Assembly: GCA_026129465.1 (NCBI GenBank)
Contig: JAHCIA010000001.1
Span: 2,555,964 to 2,619,963, forward strand
Direction of reading: 5' to 3'
Length of the DNA stretch: 64,000 nucleotides
Source: Flavobacteriales bacterium
GTDB taxonomy: Bacteria; Bacteroidota; Bacteroidia; Flavobacteriales_F; PHOS-HE28
Made by a program: the position numbers and the translations under genes
The notes under the pieces: model-generated
Databases searched by the model: none
What the model was told of the DNA's origin: nothing
Seen by the model: the letters and a program-made list of their open reading frames with translations, nothing else
Shown here: positions 54,301-60,335 of the stretch, one piece after another
Layout: the number at the start of each line of letters is the position of its first letter
Position numbering within the stretch: the first letter of the stretch is position 1

Positions 54301-55359
54301 GACACGATGGTGGTGCATCTGCAACCACCGCCGACAGCGAATGCCGGCAATGACGTCAGCACCTGCGACCCCTTGGCACCTGTGCAACTCGGCGCTTCTT
54401 TCAGCGGCGCTGCGGGGGTACAGTGGAGCACCACCGGTACGGGCACCTTCCTGCCGAGCCTGAACGATCCCTCGGCCAGCTACCAACCCGGTGCCGGTGA
54501 TGAGGCGATGGGATCCATCCAACTGGTGCTCACCACCACCGGCAACCAGTTCTGTCCGGCCGCCAGCGACACGCTTGTGGTCTCCTTCACGAACCCGTTG
54601 GTGGCCGCCTTCAACCTGGCGAACGCTTGCGCGGGTTCGCAGACGGTGTTCACCGATGCCAGTACCACCGCTGGTCCGGCCATCATCGGCTGGAACTGGA
54701 GCTTCAGCAACGGCGCTTCGGCCAACGGTCCGCAGGTGAACACCTCGTTCGCCGAGCCGGGCCAGTATCTGGTGACGCTCACGGTCTTCGCGGCGAACGG
54801 CTGCCAGGCCACGGTAAGCCAGGTGATCGAGATCCTCGCCGCGCCAGTGGCCGGCTTCAGCTACGAAGGCGAACCCTTCACCGGCGAGGAGATCGTCTTC
54901 ACCGACCACAGCACCGGTGCCACGGGCTGGTACTACAACTTCGGCGATGGCCAGGGCACCATCCTGCAGAACCCGGTACATGTGTTCCAGCAGGCCGGGC
55001 AGTACATCGTGGTGCAGACGGTGACCAACGCCGCAGGCTGCACCGATCAGGATTCGCTGCTGATCGTCATCGAAACGAAGGACATCCTGCCCCCGAAACT
55101 GCCCAACGCCTTCAGCCCGAACGGCGACGGCACCAACGATGTGTTCATCGTGCGCGGCGGGCCTTTCGAGACGATCGAGTTGAAGATCTACAACGGCTGG
55201 GGCCAGCTCATCTTCGAAACGAACGACCCCGAGTTCGGCTGGGACGGCACCCACAAGGGCCATCCATCCATCAACGGTGTGTACGTGTACTCGGTGGTGG
55301 CCACCACGGTGGATGGCGAACTGCATGACCGCACCGGCAAAGTGACCCTTGTACGATGA
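42361..55359 (+). CDS. Giant T9SS surface protein with 41 tandem repeats and type B sorting domain
   Basis: 4332 residues in one open frame. A signal peptide (MKKFATLLALALFGGALSAQ) is followed by a region at about 25-460 that resembles the N-terminal domain of IgGFc-binding proteins (TEFWMAPPDVTYYHN...YIPLHKHAPYFNHNYSPNNADLAFASF). Residues 466 to about 4080 are 41 repeats of about 88 residues with consensus NAGPDQTLCANNAxVxLNGSV...GGIWSGGxGTFSPNNTTLNATYTPTAAEIAAGSVTLTLTTTGNGNCNAVSDQV...TPAP. Two PKD-like domains follow (WNWSFSNG, WYYNFGDG), then a gliding-motility-type C-terminal (type B) sorting domain at 4247-4332 (PNAFSPNGDGTNDVF). It is probably a surface adhesin or gliding/matrix protein exported by T9SS. 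The stop overlaps the PorP/SprF start. Confidence 0.92.
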   Translation: MKKFATLLALALFGGALSAQTGTEFWMAPPDVTYYHNTPGDEPIFLNVTTGDQAAVVTVRQPANAAFNGGNPIVLNVAANSAVRHNLTALKAQLETRPTNLVRNTGLLIESTANITCYYELSNTNNPDIMALKGANGLGTEFYIPLHKHAPYFNHNYSPNNADLAFASFDIVATENNTTVMIYSPVAVDGHPALVPFTITLNRGQTYSCGNTNPLTHFDPLTHPSGAVVLSDKPVAVSLKDDSNHNPSGGCYDLMLDQIVPVNILGTDYVAIKGGLNQTGDESMFIMAVQNNTQVFIDGSATPVATLFAGQYYRHDMDYLFGGPVNSTYIHTSKPAYAIHVTGFGCEQGMAIMPPLNCAGSQVLSFTRSTAESFFLHLLVRNGSQNDFVVTGPGTATIPGSAFQPVPGTGGEWMAARIGYNPTEVPVNQAFIVTNTSDVFSLAIINGGATSGCRYGFFSEFSGRIVVDAGPDQTRCASDLVQLNGHVSGGSTTGIWTTTGSGTFDPSATALNATYIPSIGDLALGTVTLTLTSTGPCTPEYDSMVVDFSALPIPDAGAAIEACKNNPAVQLQGSILNAVGGVWTGGSGTFLPSNANLNATYNATAAEIDNGLVMLYLTTTGNGVCPAVTDSVLVSFSSPPVVNAGADQTLCANNAAATLNGSFTVATGAIWSGGAGSFDPSTTNVNAIYTPTAAEIASGSVTLTLTTTGNGSCLAVTDQVMLSFTSAPTANAGGNVSVCANNAAVTLNGVVTVASGGVWSGGTGSFSPSNTSLNATYTPTLAEIAAGTLTLTLATTGNGNCLPAVSNKTIAFTPAPIVNAGSGGSVCANSPAIALNGSVIGATGGVWTGGGGSFSPNNTVLNATYTPTAAEITSGSVTLNLTSAGNGNCNPESSTVVWSITPSPTANAGPDQTLCANNPSAQLNGSFTVATGGIWTGGGGSYSPANTNMGAVYTPTPAEIANGSVTLTLSTTGNGACSGASDQVTLNFTPAPVANAGPDVSACANNASVALSGSVSGATGGIWSGGGGSFTPNNTTLNATYSPTPAEIAAGILTLTLTSTGNGNCNAVTDQVAITFTPAPIVNAGTNGSVCANNATIALNGTVIGATGGIWSGGGGTFTPNNTTLNATYSPTAAEITTGSVTLTLTSVGHGNCNAVSSQVIYDITPAPTVNAGADLILCSNNPAATLNGSFTVATGAIWSGGNGSYNPGNTNMGAVYTPTPAEIANGNVTLTLTTTGNGLCNAVSDQVVLSFTPAPVVNAGPDATACANNASIALGGSVSGAAGGIWSGGGGSFTPNNTTLNATYTPTPAEVAAGILTLTLTSTGNGNCNAVTDQVAITFTPAPIVNAGTNGSVCANNSAIALNGSVIGATGGIWSGGGGTFSPNNTTLNATYTPTAAQIANGSVTLTLTSVGHGNCNAVSSQVTFSITPAPTVNAGPDQTLCANNATASLSGAFSIATGAVWSGGSGTFSPSTTNMNPIYTPSPADLAAGSVTITLTTTGNGLCNPAIDQMTLTFTDPPSANAGPDVTVCANNAAVALGGSVLVASGGVWSGGAGTFAPNANTLNATYTPGAADIAAGQVTLTLTTTGNGNCLPATDTRTIFYTPAPIVNAGANGTVCANAPQIALNGSVTGAVGGVWSGGTGNFTPNNITLNATYMPSAAEIAAGSVTLTLTSAGNGNCNPVTSQVTWTITPAPTVNAGADQTLCGNNANAVLNAAITGATGVQWSGGMGLYTPGNLAQNITYSPSPTEIANGSVTLTATTTGNGLCNAVSDQVTVSFTPAPTANAGPDQSVSANNANTTLAGSFTVATGILWSGGAGSYSPNNTTPNAVYTPTASEIAAGSVTLTMTTTGNGSCAATSDQMTITFTEAPTANAGPDQTICANNASVQLNGSVTIATGGIWSGGAGTFIPNNATLNATYIPSAAEIAAGSVTLTLTTVGNGNSNPVSDQVVITITPAPVVIPGSTITVCANSATAQLAGVVNNAAGGIWTGGAGAFDPGNTNLNATYTPSLGEIAAGQVTLTLTSTGNGLCNAVSANLLIQIAPAPVVNAGADQLVCANNATVQLNGSVANATGGIWSGGTGGFSPSITALGATYTPSTTELNNGSVTLTLTSTGNGSCAPVSDQVFIVFSTSPTANAGPDVTVCANDPTVQLNGVVTVSGGGIWSGGTGTFSPGPNSLNATYVPSPAEVALGGVTLTLTTTQNGLCSAVSDQMVITIIAAPVANAGNDIFVCSNNPLTQLGGSVTGAGGGQWSGGAGVYSPSIASLNATYMPTPAEVAAGSIILTLTTIGTGNCVPVSDQVLITFTPAPTANAGPDEVFCANNAAIQLNGAVTVANGGSWSGAQGNFSPNANTLNAIYTPSAGELAAGNVTLTLTTTGNNGCSPVSDQVTFTFTPAPTANAGVDLVSCANNAGVQLNGSVTVASGGLWSGGTGTYSPGSASLNAIYTPSPAEISAGSVTLTLTTVGNGTCNAASDQVVVTINPAPIVQANTPLQTCANNASVQLSGSVQHASGGVWSGAGVFTPSPNNLNAVYQPTSGEIAAGSATVILTSTGNGLCSAVSTQVTIDISPAPIANAGADQVLCANNATVQLGGSVVGANSGAWTGGSGTFSPNAGTLNASYAPSASEIANGGVWLYLNTTGNGGCLSVQDSLWLTFTPAPTVNAGADVTVCANDAAVTLQGAITVANGALWSGGNGTFSPTAQALNATYTPTALEIASGQVVLTLTTTGNGNCNAVSDAMTIHFDPTPVVNAGPDQAVCANNPGVTLNGFVGNAPGGIWTGGAGTFFPSNVALATQYQPTAEEIASGSVTFTLTSTGTTICAAMSDQMTVTFTGAPIVDAGPDQTVCVNNPAVQLNGDVTNANGGAWSGGGGTFSPSANVLGPVYTPTASELAAGQVTLTLTSTGNGNCFATNDAVTVVFTPAPVVNAGLDASICVNNPVTTLDGSVTVAAGATWSGGLGTFSPNAWTLDAQYIPTPFELQQGGVTLTLTSTGNGNCLAVSDQVTLTMTPAPLVNAGNDITICSNALQVPLNGTVQGGASTGMWSTSGTGTFFPGANVLNATYLASSLDSLNGGVDLTLISTNNGLCNAVSDVITVTILPNANAFAGPDQAICASQSTVQLNGTITGNASEGTWSTTGGGAFLPNANAANAIYQVVPGDAALGTLTFTWSVNSCDNAMDQMAVTITPVSTVNAGPDVTTCVSELNVLINGTVGGASSTGVWSTMGTGTFVNPASALSNIYQASAQDSLLTQVSLVLTATNTGACAPASDTLHISILPFGTVNAGPDLSFCANNAVVQLNGSLSGDATQIQWTTSGTGSFFPSNTVLTPTYIPSAVDTAIGELTLTLSAVNSCNSASDAMQLTLTPAPYVNAGPDQTYCELIDQFSLSGVISGVTNVGQWTTSGTGSIANAGALNTTYTASAADIANGQVTLTLTSLNNGNCNAVSDAMTIHITDAVIANAGPDQSVCVLSDHAQMQGTIINGSPAGTWSTTGSGTFFPSADVLNAAYYFSPADVANGSVVLTLTATNTGTCPATQDQMVLTFGASSFAYAGLDQTVCANSPIVQLAGNFSGGATGMVWSSSGSGSFSNTTNPNATYTLSAADLANGGVTLTLTTITNGSCAPATDAMVVSVQQLPTINAGNDIIACSAAAVQLVANAVNAPGGLWTTSGTGTFLNPNALVTLYYPSAADSIAGSVTLTVTTMGVAPCSAVSDQLVLSFGGGLSANAGPDVVACSDDPQIALSGSVSGTSTGQWSTTGTGSFLPSATTLNATYVPGPADFVIGTVALILTTTNNLGCPAGVDTMLVSYHVPPVVSAGPDQILCSGMQPVALNGVVQNAGSVLWSTMGSGAFADAAALATTYTPSVNDSIAGGVWITITGFGTGLCGNEHDSLFVDIVPARIASAGPDQFLCADGTTIQLGGAVIGAGGGVWSTTGTGIFLPDNASLNAQYLPSATDLVFPELHFVLGTTGNMGCPAATDTMVVHLQPPPTANAGNDVSTCDPLAPVQLGASFSGAAGVQWSTTGTGTFLPSLNDPSASYQPGAGDEAMGSIQLVLTTTGNQFCPAASDTLVVSFTNPLVAAFNLANACAGSQTVFTDASTTAGPAIIGWNWSFSNGASANGPQVNTSFAEPGQYLVTLTVFAANGCQATVSQVIEILAAPVAGFSYEGEPFTGEEIVFTDHSTGATGWYYNFGDGQGTILQNPVHVFQQAGQYIVVQTVTNAAGCTDQDSLLIVIETKDILPPKLPNAFSPNGDGTNDVFIVRGGPFETIELKIYNGWGQLIFETNDPEFGWDGTHKGHPSINGVYVYSVVATTVDGELHDRTGKVTLVR
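43756..54600 (+). repeat. 41-unit tandem repeat array, about 264 bp per unit
   Basis: Units start at 43756, 44017, 44281 and then mostly every 264 bp (for example 47449 and 47713). Each unit ends in a TPAP-like linker and has one Cys in xCANN and one in GNGxC. Units 1-2 and 30-41 are more divergent (IWTTTGSGTF or WSTTGTGTF in place of IWSGGxGTF) than units 3-29, so the central part was amplified more recently. Units 16 and 17 each lack one Cys. Confidence 0.93.
44281..47448 (+). repeat. Four higher-order units of exactly 792 bp (3 x 264)
   Basis: Repeats 3-14 fall into four triads starting at 44281, 45073, 45865 and 46657, each exactly 792 bp. Within each triad the order is the same: a DQTLCANN or similar type, a DVSxCANN type, and an IVNAGxxGSVCAN type with IALNGSVIGA. 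The second and third triads are nearly identical in their last two repeats. Confidence 0.88.
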
Positions 55360-56378
55360 ACCGCGTAGAAAGCAAGCAGATGAGGACGAGCAAGAACATC
55401 CATGCGGCGCTGTTCATCGCCCTGTTGGGCATGGGCCGGGCCTATGCGCAGGACGCGCACTTCTCCCAGTACGACGCGGCGCCCATCCTGCTGAACCCCG
55501 CGCTCACCGGGCAATACGAGAACGCGGACTTCCGCATGCACACCAACGTGCGCAGCCAGTGGAACAGCCTGGCGAGCGCCTTCTTCACCACGGCCTTCGC
55601 CTACGATGTGCAGTTGCAGAACCGCTATGGCTTCGGCACCTACATGAGCAACTACAACATGGCCGGCATCATGAACACCTTCCAATTCGGGGTGACGGCC
55701 GCCTACAACGTGTCCAACGGCAAGGCGAACCACACACTGTCCGTGGGCACCAACCTGGGCCTGATCTACAAGAAGGTGAACGACAACGACCTGATCTGGG
55801 ACGCCCAGTACAGCGATGGCTACTTCAATTCGGACCTGCCCACGGGCGAATTCTTCGAACGTGGCGGCCGCTTCATGCCCGATGTGGGCATCGGTGTGGC
55901 GTACCGTGGCACCAACCGCCACAAGCGTTTGAATCCCTTCGGGAACTTCGCGCTGTTCCATGTGACCACGCCGGACGAGTCCATCTTCCGCGCCCAGCGC
56001 AGTGATATGCCGATCCGTTGGTCCGTGAATGGCGGTGCGCGCATCGAGGTATTGGATGAGACGCTCTTTCTGGTGCCCATGGGCCTCTACATGCGGCAGG
56101 GCAACGACGAGCAGATCAACGTGGGACTGCTGGGCGAAATGGCCATCATGGGCTCCATGTACAGCGCCATCGCCGGCTGCTCACACCGCGTGAAGGACGC
56201 CATCATCGCGCACGTGGGCCTCAAGCACCGCAACGCGATCTACCGCTTCAGCTACGATGTGAACTCCTCGCCGCTGCGCACCTACACGCGTGGGAATGGG
56301 GCCTTCGAGTTCTCGGTGATCTACCTCGGCACGCACTCGGGACGGGAGCAGCGCCGTGTGACCAGCAGCGCCTTCTGA
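55356..56378 (+). CDS. PorP/SprF-family outer-membrane protein
   Basis: 340 residues if started at 55356, where ATG overlaps the adhesin stop (ATGA); an ATG at 55380 (MRTSKNIHAALFIALLGMGRAYAQ) gives a cleaner signal peptide. The mature start DAHFSQYDAAPILLNPALTGQYENADFR is the hallmark of the PorP/SprF family, T9SS-associated outer-membrane proteins with a predicted beta-barrel. Family members are often encoded next to type B cargo and help export or retain it. Here the cargo is the giant protein directly upstream, so the pair very likely works together on the cell surface. Confidence 0.93.
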   Translation: MNRVESKQMRTSKNIHAALFIALLGMGRAYAQDAHFSQYDAAPILLNPALTGQYENADFRMHTNVRSQWNSLASAFFTTAFAYDVQLQNRYGFGTYMSNYNMAGIMNTFQFGVTAAYNVSNGKANHTLSVGTNLGLIYKKVNDNDLIWDAQYSDGYFNSDLPTGEFFERGGRFMPDVGIGVAYRGTNRHKRLNPFGNFALFHVTTPDESIFRAQRSDMPIRWSVNGGARIEVLDETLFLVPMGLYMRQGNDEQINVGLLGEMAIMGSMYSAIAGCSHRVKDAIIAHVGLKHRNAIYRFSYDVNSSPLRTYTRGNGAFEFSVIYLGTHSGREQRRVTSSAF

Positions 56379-56383
56379 GCGTA

Positions 56384-57262
56384 TCAGCCCTTCAGCGCCT
56401 CCGCGCCTCCCACGATCTCCAGGATCTCGCCGGTGATGGCCGCCTGACGCGCCTTGTTGTAGGACAGCTTCAGGTCCTTCAGCAGGGCGTCGGCGTTGTC
56501 GGTGGCCTTGTGCATGGCGGTCATACGCGCACCGTGCTCCGCGGCGAAGCTGTCCAGCAGCGCCTTGTAGAGCTGGATCTTCAGGCTCTTGGGAATGATC
56601 TGCTCCACGATGGTGGCGCGATCGGGCTCCATGATGTGATCGGTCCTGCCGGCACCTTTCTCGGCCTTAGCGGCGGGTGCGATGGGGAGGTACTGCTCCT
56701 CCGTGGTGATCTGCACGGCGGCGTTCTTGAACTTGTTGTAGAACAGCACAACGCGGTCGTACTCGCCCTCGGCGTAGGCGTCCATGATCAATTGGGCCAC
56801 GGGCGCCACCTTGTCGAAATTGAGCCCGTCATAGAGATGGGCCAGGTCGGTGGGCATGCCCGCTGCCAGCATGCCACTGCGGCGGTACATGTCGGCGGCC
56901 TTCTTGCCAATGGGCATCACGGAGATCTCGTGGCCTTGTTCCCTGGCATCGATAATGGCCTTGCGCACGAGACGGAATACCTGTGTGTTGAAAGCGCCGG
57001 CCAGGCCGCGGTTGGATACGATGGGCACGAAGAGCACCTTCTTCACCTCGCGCTGTGTGCTGAACCTGCCCTCGTTGCTGTCCAGGCTGGCGCTCACGTT
57101 GCCCAGGATGGTCCGCAGCTTTTCGGCATAGGGGCGCATTCGGACAATGGCGTCCTGGGCACGACGCAGCTTCGCGGCACTCACCATTTTCATGGCGGCC
57201 GTGATCTGCTTGGTGCTGTTCACCGAGACGATCCGGTTGCGTACCTCCTTCAGACTGGGCAT
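56384..57262 (-). CDS. atpG: ATP synthase F1 gamma subunit
   Basis: 292 residues. The N-terminal coiled coil (MPSLKEVRNRIVSVNSTKQITAAMKMVSAAKLRRAQ) and the C-terminal helix (MHKATDNADALLKDLKLSYNKARQAAITGEILEIVGGAEAL) form the rotor shaft in the alpha/beta hexamer. An insertion around 195-225 (ITTEEQYLPIAPAAKAEKGAGRTDHI) is longer than in E. coli. It is last in the atpBEFHAG order and is separated from atpA by 61 bp with a heptamer-repeat element. Confidence 0.96.
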   Translation of the reverse strand: MPSLKEVRNRIVSVNSTKQITAAMKMVSAAKLRRAQDAIVRMRPYAEKLRTILGNVSASLDSNEGRFSTQREVKKVLFVPIVSNRGLAGAFNTQVFRLVRKAIIDAREQGHEISVMPIGKKAADMYRRSGMLAAGMPTDLAHLYDGLNFDKVAPVAQLIMDAYAEGEYDRVVLFYNKFKNAAVQITTEEQYLPIAPAAKAEKGAGRTDHIMEPDRATIVEQIIPKSLKIQLYKALLDSFAAEHGARMTAMHKATDNADALLKDLKLSYNKARQAAITGEILEIVGGAEALKG

Positions 57263-57270
57263 TGTCTATC

Positions 57271-57320
57271 GGTTGTCCGTTGTCAATTGTCAGTTCGCTG
57301 CACTGACAACCGGCAACTGT
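57271..57320. repeat. Heptamer-repeat palindrome between atpA and atpG
   Basis: GGTTGTCCGTTGTCAATTGTCAG faces CACTGACAACCGGCAACTGTG within the 61-bp gap of the operon. It shares an exact 15-mer (57305-57319) with the element at 37699-37713. In the atp mRNA it would form a hairpin between two cistrons. Confidence 0.7.
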
Positions 57321-57323
57321 GCA

Positions 57324-58904
57324 CTAATTGTCAAGGCTCTTCACCAGGTCCGCGGCCACCTTTTCCAGCGTGTCCGTGATCTGGTCGTTGTACTCTCCTT
57401 TCTTCAAAGCCGCCAGGGTGTCCGCATGCTTGTTGCGCAGCATGGTGATGTACTCGTCCTGGAACTGCTTCACGTTCTTCACGGGGATCTTGGTCAGCAG
57501 GCCCTTCACGCCGCAGTAGATGATGGCGATCTGCTCTTCCACCCGCATGGGGCTGTTCTCGGCCTGCTTGAGGATCTCCACGTTGCGGGCACCCTTGTCC
57601 AGCACGGCCTTGGTGGCGGCATCGAGGTCGGAGCCGAACTTCGAGAAGGCCTCCAGTTCGCGGTACTGGGCCTGGTCGAGCTTCAGCGTACCGGCCACCT
57701 TCTTCATGGACTTGATCTGCGCGTTGCCACCCACGCGGCTCACGCTGATGCCCACGTTGATGGCGGGGCGAACGCCGCTGAGGAAGAGGTTGCTCTCCAG
57801 GAAGATCTGCCCGTCGGTGATGGAGATCACGTTGGTGGGGATGTAGGCGGAAACGTCACCGGCCTGCGTTTCGATGATGGGCAACGCGGTGAGCGATCCA
57901 CCACCTTTCACCTTGCCCCTCAAACTCTCGGGCAGGTCGTTCATTTCGCTGGCCACCTTGTTGTCTCCGGTGATCTTGGCGGCGCGCTCCAGCAGGCGGC
58001 TGTGCAGGTAGAACACGTCACCAGGGTAGGCTTCGCGTCCGGGTGGGCGGCGCAAAAGCAGCGACACCTCGCGGTAGGCCACGGCCTGCTTGGACAGGTC
58101 ATCGAACACGATCAACGCAGGACGGCCCGTGTCGCGGAAATACTCGCCGATGGCTGCCCCGGTGAAGGGGGCGTAGAACTGCATCGGGGCGGGGTCGCTG
58201 GCGTTGGCGGCCACCACCGTGGTGTATGCCATGGCGCCGTTCTCCTCCAACACCTTCACGGTGCCGGCCACGGTGCTGCCCTTCTGCCCGATGGCCACAT
58301 AGATGCAGTACACAGGCTTGCCGGCCTCGTAGAATTCCTTCTGGTTGATGATCGTGTCGATGGCCACCGTGCTCTTGCCCGTCTGGCGGTCACCGATGAT
58401 CAGTTCGCGCTGGCCACGGCCGATGGGGATCATGGCGTCCACGGCCTTGATGCCCGTCTGCAGCGGCTCCTTCACGGGCTCGCGGTAGATCACGCCGGGT
58501 GCCTTGCGCTCGATGGGCATCTCGAACAGCTCCCCGCCGATGGGGCCTTTGCCGTCGATGGGTTCGCCCAGGGTGTTCACCACGCGGCCCACCATCTCCT
58601 CGCCCACATTGATGCTGGCGATGCGCTTGGTGCGCTTCACCGTGTCGCCTTCCTTGATGCCCACGCTGGAGCCCAGGAGCACGGCGCCCACGTTGTCCTC
58701 CTCCAGGTTCAGCACGATGCCGCGCAGACCGCTGGGGAATTCGATGAGCTCGCCGCTCTGCACACCGCGCAGGCCATAGATGCGCGCGATGCCGTCACCG
58801 ACCTGCAGCACGGTACCGACCTCTTCGAGCTCGGCCTCGCTACGGAAGCCGGCAAGTTCTTGTTTGAGGATCGCCGATACTTCGGCGGGTTTCACTTCGG
58901 CCAT
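57324..58904 (-). CDS. atpA: ATP synthase F1 alpha subunit
   Basis: 526 residues. The Walker A motif [11 protein letters not shown], the alpha-subunit start [17 protein letters not shown], the conserved [14 protein letters not shown] and the C-terminal signature [26 protein letters not shown] are present. It carries the non-catalytic nucleotide sites of F1. The catalytic beta subunit gene atpD is not in this cluster, the usual situation in Bacteroidota. It lies 11 bp after atpH. Confidence 0.97.
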   Translation of the reverse strand: MAEVKPAEVSAILKQELAGFRSEAELEEVGTVLQVGDGIARIYGLRGVQSGELIEFPSGLRGIVLNLEEDNVGAVLLGSSVGIKEGDTVKRTKRIASINVGEEMVGRVVNTLGEPIDGKGPIGGELFEMPIERKAPGVIYREPVKEPLQTGIKAVDAMIPIGRGQRELIIGDRQTGKSTVAIDTIINQKEFYEAGKPVYCIYVAIGQKGSTVAGTVKVLEENGAMAYTTVVAANASDPAPMQFYAPFTGAAIGEYFRDTGRPALIVFDDLSKQAVAYREVSLLLRRPPGREAYPGDVFYLHSRLLERAAKITGDNKVASEMNDLPESLRGKVKGGGSLTALPIIETQAGDVSAYIPTNVISITDGQIFLESNLFLSGVRPAINVGISVSRVGGNAQIKSMKKVAGTLKLDQAQYRELEAFSKFGSDLDAATKAVLDKGARNVEILKQAENSPMRVEEQIAIIYCGVKGLLTKIPVKNVKQFQDEYITMLRNKHADTLAALKKGEYNDQITDTLEKVAADLVKSLDN

Positions 58905-58915
58905 GTCGTTTCGCT

Positions 58916-59479
58916 TTAGATAGCGGGGATGTATGGGTTCTTGGAGAATTCGCGGCGCAGATCGGCGAGGCGGCGGCTCACGGTGCCGTCGTACTGCTCA
59001 TCGCCGATGCGGATGCTCAGACCACCGATCAGGGTGGGATCGACCTTCTCCTGCAGGTCGATCGTCTTGCCCGGGTGTTGCTTCTTGGCCAGGCCGATCA
59101 CCTGGGCACGGGTGTCGGCGTTCAGTGCAACGGCGCTGGACACCACGGCGGTGACGATGTTCTGGTCCATCTTGAAAAGTTCGGTGAAAGCGGAGGCCAC
59201 ATCGGCCAGCAGCGCCTCCCGGCCCTTGCGCACCAGGATCCCCATGTAGGAGCGGGTGATCGCGCCCACCTTGTCACCGAAGATGCCGTCGAGGATCCGT
59301 CCTTTCGCATCGGACTTCACCACCGGGCTTTTCAGGATCACCACCAAGTCGCGGTTCCCGGCACAGGTGTCGGCCACCAGGCGCATGTCCGCCTGCATCG
59401 CCTCCAACTGGCCCTGCTCCCGGGCCATGTCCATCAGCGAGCGGGCGTAGCGATATGCGACCGGTGCCAGGTTCCTCAT
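58916..59479 (-). CDS. atpH: ATP synthase F1 delta subunit
   Basis: 187 residues. The OSCP/delta pattern is seen: [24 protein letters not shown] at the start and [55 protein letters not shown] at the end. It ties F1 to the peripheral stalk. Its ATG overlaps the atpF stop by 4 bp. Confidence 0.95.
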   Translation of the reverse strand: MRNLAPVAYRYARSLMDMAREQGQLEAMQADMRLVADTCAGNRDLVVILKSPVVKSDAKGRILDGIFGDKVGAITRSYMGILVRKGREALLADVASAFTELFKMDQNIVTAVVSSAVALNADTRAQVIGLAKKQHPGKTIDLQEKVDPTLIGGLSIRIGDEQYDGTVSRRLADLRREFSKNPYIPAI

Positions 59480-59985
59480 GACTTGCGCAACTCGGCTTCG
59501 GTCATCACCTTGTCCACGAGCGACTGTTGTGCGGCGCGGTCGGCCAGCTTCTCCTTCAGGACCACCTCGGCCACCTGGATGCTGAGCTCGGCCAACTGGT
59601 TCTTCATCTCCACGATGGCCGCCTTCTTCTCGTTCTGGATGTCGGAGCGGGCGCGAGCCAGCATGGCGTCGGCCTCGGCCTTGGCGCGCTCCTTGGCCTG
59701 GGCGATCTCCTTGTCGCGGATGTCGCGGGCCTCCTTCAGCAGCACCTCACGTTCTTCACGTGCCCCCCGCTCCAGGTCGGCGTGGCGGGCGTTCATGGCG
59801 GCGATCTCCTCGCGCGCCTTTTTCGCCTCGTTCAACGCGTCGGCGATGGAGGCCTCACGCTCCTTCAGTCCATGGAGGATGGGCTTCCAGGCGAATTTGG
59901 CCAGGATGAAGAGCACTGCCAGGAAGGACAGCGTCATCCAGAAGATGAGCCCGAAGGAGGGCTCCACGAGACTCGCGAGCAGCAT
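59476..59985 (-). CDS. atpF: ATP synthase F0 b subunit
   Basis: 169 residues. One N-terminal membrane helix (FGLIFWMTLSFLAVLFILAKFAWKPIL) is followed by a long charged coiled coil (REASIADALNEAKKAREEIAAMNARHADLER...). It forms the peripheral stalk of the synthase. It lies 48 bp after atpE and is translationally coupled to atpH. Confidence 0.95.
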   Translation of the reverse strand: MLLASLVEPSFGLIFWMTLSFLAVLFILAKFAWKPILHGLKEREASIADALNEAKKAREEIAAMNARHADLERGAREEREVLLKEARDIRDKEIAQAKERAKAEADAMLARARSDIQNEKKAAIVEMKNQLAELSIQVAEVVLKEKLADRAAQQSLVDKVMTEAELRKS

Positions 59986-60033
59986 GGGCGTGATGGTTCA
60001 GGGTTGTACGGGGACGCTTGCCGAGCGCCAGGA

Positions 60034-60318
<285 letters not shown>

Positions 60319-60335
60319 TTAGAGGATGTGCGTTG

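Noticed and set aside
43756..54600. CRISPR-like array or satellite DNA
   Set aside because: The repeats are 264 bp, in frame, without short conserved repeat-spacer structure and with no cas genes. They encode protein modules.
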